DNA of 40,385 nt. Source: Bacteroidaceae bacterium (GTDB lineage: Bacteria; Bacteroidota; Bacteroidia; Bacteroidales; Bacteroidaceae). Below are positions 39,148 through 40,385 of this stretch, piece by piece (position 1 is the first letter of the stretch; the number at the start of each line of letters is the position of its first letter). Both the position numbers and the translations under genes were made by a program. Below the pieces are notes generated by a model. It had not been told where the DNA came from. It made no database searches and worked only from the letters and a program-made list of their open reading frames with translations. The DNA lies in NCBI GenBank assembly GCA_017517605.1, contig JAFWYQ010000018.1, forward strand, positions 1 through 40,385, read 5' to 3'.

Positions 39148-40092
39148 TCAAAACCTTCCCCCGGCACCACCGCCACCGAATGAACCGCCACCGAAGCTGC
39201 CTCCACTGAAACCACCACCGAAGCCTCCTCCACGGAAGGTTCCTCCGCGACCATTGCCAAAGATGAACGGGCCGCCCAATGAGCCACCACCGCCAAAGCC
39301 GGTGTAGTTCTCATCCTCCTCATTCTCGGTACGGGTAACACTGTGACCACAATGCTTGCACACATAGACCACTTCGCTCGTCTTCACACCGTTCTTGCGC
39401 GATATGAGACGCGAATTGCTCCGTTGCAATCCACATTTCTTGCAATGTGGGCACTTCGTCTGCTGACGATTGACAAGGACACAGATGAGGAAAAACACGA
39501 GGACAAGCACAAAGAATCCACCAAGCATGATGCCCAACCCCTCCTCTTCGCTCGCAGCCTCCGAGGCTTTCCATCCGTCATAATCAGTCAGGTATGTGTT
39601 TACTGCACGGATACCTTCGACCATTCCCTCATCCCACTTGCCTTCGCGAAGCAGGGGAAACATGGTACGCTCCTGTATGCGCTTGCAGATAGCATCGGGG
39701 AGGTCACCCTCAATGCCATAGCCCGTCACAAATTGTACACACCGTTCGCCACGCACCAACAGGATGACAAGGCCGTTGTCCGCCCCTTTCTTTCCCACGC
39801 CATTCTGCTTACCCAACTGGTAGGCAAACTCGAAACAGTCGCCCCCTTCAATCTCTTCCACCGCCACCACCACGGTTTCGATACCCGTCTTCTGTTCCAA
39901 TTGGTACAGTATCCGATCCATCTCCTCCACTGCCGGTACCGACAGTATGCCGTCAGGGTTGCTCACGTAGCGCGTACGGTCCTGCAAGTGTACCATCGGC
40001 ACATCCTCTACCTTGTACTTTTTGGCAGTAGAGGGCAGCACCGTCGCCAGCAATGCCAAACACAATATGATATAAGTCAACATTCGTTTCAT
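39148..40092 (-). CDS. TPM-domain membrane protein with glycine-rich C-terminus
   Basis: 314 residues from ATG 40092 (MKRMLTYIILCLALLATVLPSTAKK signal peptide). The TPM domain (about 40-180) contains VSNPDGILSVPAVEEMDRILYQLEQKTGIETVVVAV and NGLVILLVRGERCVQFVTGYGIEGDLPDAICKRI. One membrane helix lies at about 197-220 (LGGFFVLVLVFFLICVLV). Two CxxC pairs (CPHCKKCG and CKHCGHS) follow and suggest a zinc ribbon on the cytoplasmic side. The tail is Gly/Phe/Ser-rich (GGGFGGGFSGGSFGGGSFGGGG). It is upstream of lemA in the same direction and probably co-transcribed. It is similar in layout to YgcG-type proteins. Confidence 0.92.
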   Translation of the reverse strand: MKRMLTYIILCLALLATVLPSTAKKYKVEDVPMVHLQDRTRYVSNPDGILSVPAVEEMDRILYQLEQKTGIETVVVAVEEIEGGDCFEFAYQLGKQNGVGKKGADNGLVILLVRGERCVQFVTGYGIEGDLPDAICKRIQERTMFPLLREGKWDEGMVEGIRAVNTYLTDYDGWKASEAASEEEGLGIMLGGFFVLVLVFFLICVLVNRQQTKCPHCKKCGLQRSNSRLISRKNGVKTSEVVYVCKHCGHSVTRTENEEDENYTGFGGGGSLGGPFIFGNGRGGTFRGGGFGGGFSGGSFGGGSFGGGGAGGRF

Positions 40093-40119
40093 ATCTTCGA
40101 TTCTTTCAGATTCGTGCGA

Positions 40120-40127
40120 CAAAGTTA
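40120..40127 (-). promoter_or_regulatory. Promoter -7 box of the TPM/lemA operon
   Basis: The minus strand reads TAACTTTG, a TAnnTTTG match, 27 bases before the ATG at 40092. The longer open frame starting at 40122 overlaps it and is rejected. Confidence 0.6.
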
Positions 40128-40385
40128 AAGAAAAATGCTGGAATAATCAACCGAAATCGGAATAATAGTGCATCTTGCACTGATAATAAACGCATTACGC
40201 TGAAAATCTCGGAAATACGGGAAATGGCAATTTAGCAAAGAAACGCAAGGTAATGAAATAGAACGGTTGCCTAATCGTTACCCGAAAACGAGTAAGATTT
40301 TTCTTTGTGTCGTCACGTTTCATAGTTCTGCATCATATTGCGTATCAATGTATAACTCACTGACAACTAATTTTGTAACCAAAAA
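40128..40385. other. Terminal gap without a recognised gene
   Basis: AT-rich sequence with no convincing open frame. A plus-strand TAATTTTG at 40368-40375 could be the promoter of a gene beyond the window, but no -33 element at normal spacing was found. Confidence 0.4.

Noticed and set aside
1..40385. tRNA, rRNA, transposase or integrase genes
   Set aside because: None could be recognised on either strand; cloverleaf-like candidates near 1450-1500 did not give proper arms.

Overview
The window looks like a chromosomal segment of a gut-type Bacteroidales, most likely Bacteroidaceae (Bacteroides or Phocaeicola). Three things support this. Promoters repeatedly fit the Bacteroidota consensus TAnnTTTG, with a TTG-like -33 element. 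Shine-Dalgarno sequences are mostly absent. The gene content is typical: fimbrillin-like lipoproteins, BspA-type leucine-rich repeat proteins, BACON and M64 peptidase domains, TonB-C-terminal-domain proteins, a WG-repeat lipoprotein, a split HipA toxin-antitoxin system, and surface lipoproteins with acidic residues after the lipobox cysteine. No rRNA, tRNA, transposase, integrase or CRISPR array was found.

Layout. 1-8.0 kb: a secreted protein of unknown function, polyphosphate kinase (ppk), a divergently transcribed YfcE-type phosphodiesterase, a three-helix membrane protein, a winged-helix plus lipopolysaccharide-kinase pair, and a DUF4143-type ATPase whose upstream region carries three 18-bp direct repeats. 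8.5-9.5 kb: phoH. 9.4-14.0 kb: a same-strand run of a WG-repeat lipoprotein, a secreted probable beta-barrel protein and a BspA-like lipoprotein. 14.3-20.7 kb: a structured leader RNA with attenuator-like architecture, an AT-rich gene of unknown function, and three fimbrillin-related genes. The middle one is a fimbrillin-LRR-BACON-M64 fusion broken by an in-frame TGA inside the zinc-binding motif. A strong terminator closes this operon. 20.8-24.2 kb (minus strand): a DUF234-type ATPase and a three-gene hipB-hipS-hipT module with three operator copies around its promoter. 24.3-25.9 kb: a membrane-anchored Ser/Thr kinase and its coupled partner. 26.0-31.7 kb: purC, aroE, an S9 peptidase, and two TonB-C-terminal-domain proteins. 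32.2-38.3 kb: a TPR protein, then an aspartate:alanine exchanger (AspT-like) and aspartate 4-decarboxylase, which together form a decarboxylation proton-motive cycle. 38.4-40.1 kb: a LemA lipoprotein and a TPM-domain protein.

The most unusual feature runs through the whole window. Many intergenic spaces hold large imperfect hairpins whose arms are short degenerate tandem repeats (GTTGACAAG, AATGTGCT, ACACAGAG, GTGACGAG, GTACTGCAGTAC types). Hairpins with unrelated arms share a conserved centre, TTAGTGCCGCATG. One such hairpin sits in frame inside the S9 peptidase coding sequence. This resembles a dispersed palindromic element system that I do not recognise as a described family.

All calls were made by reading the sequence. 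No database search or structure prediction was run, so family names rest on remembered motifs.
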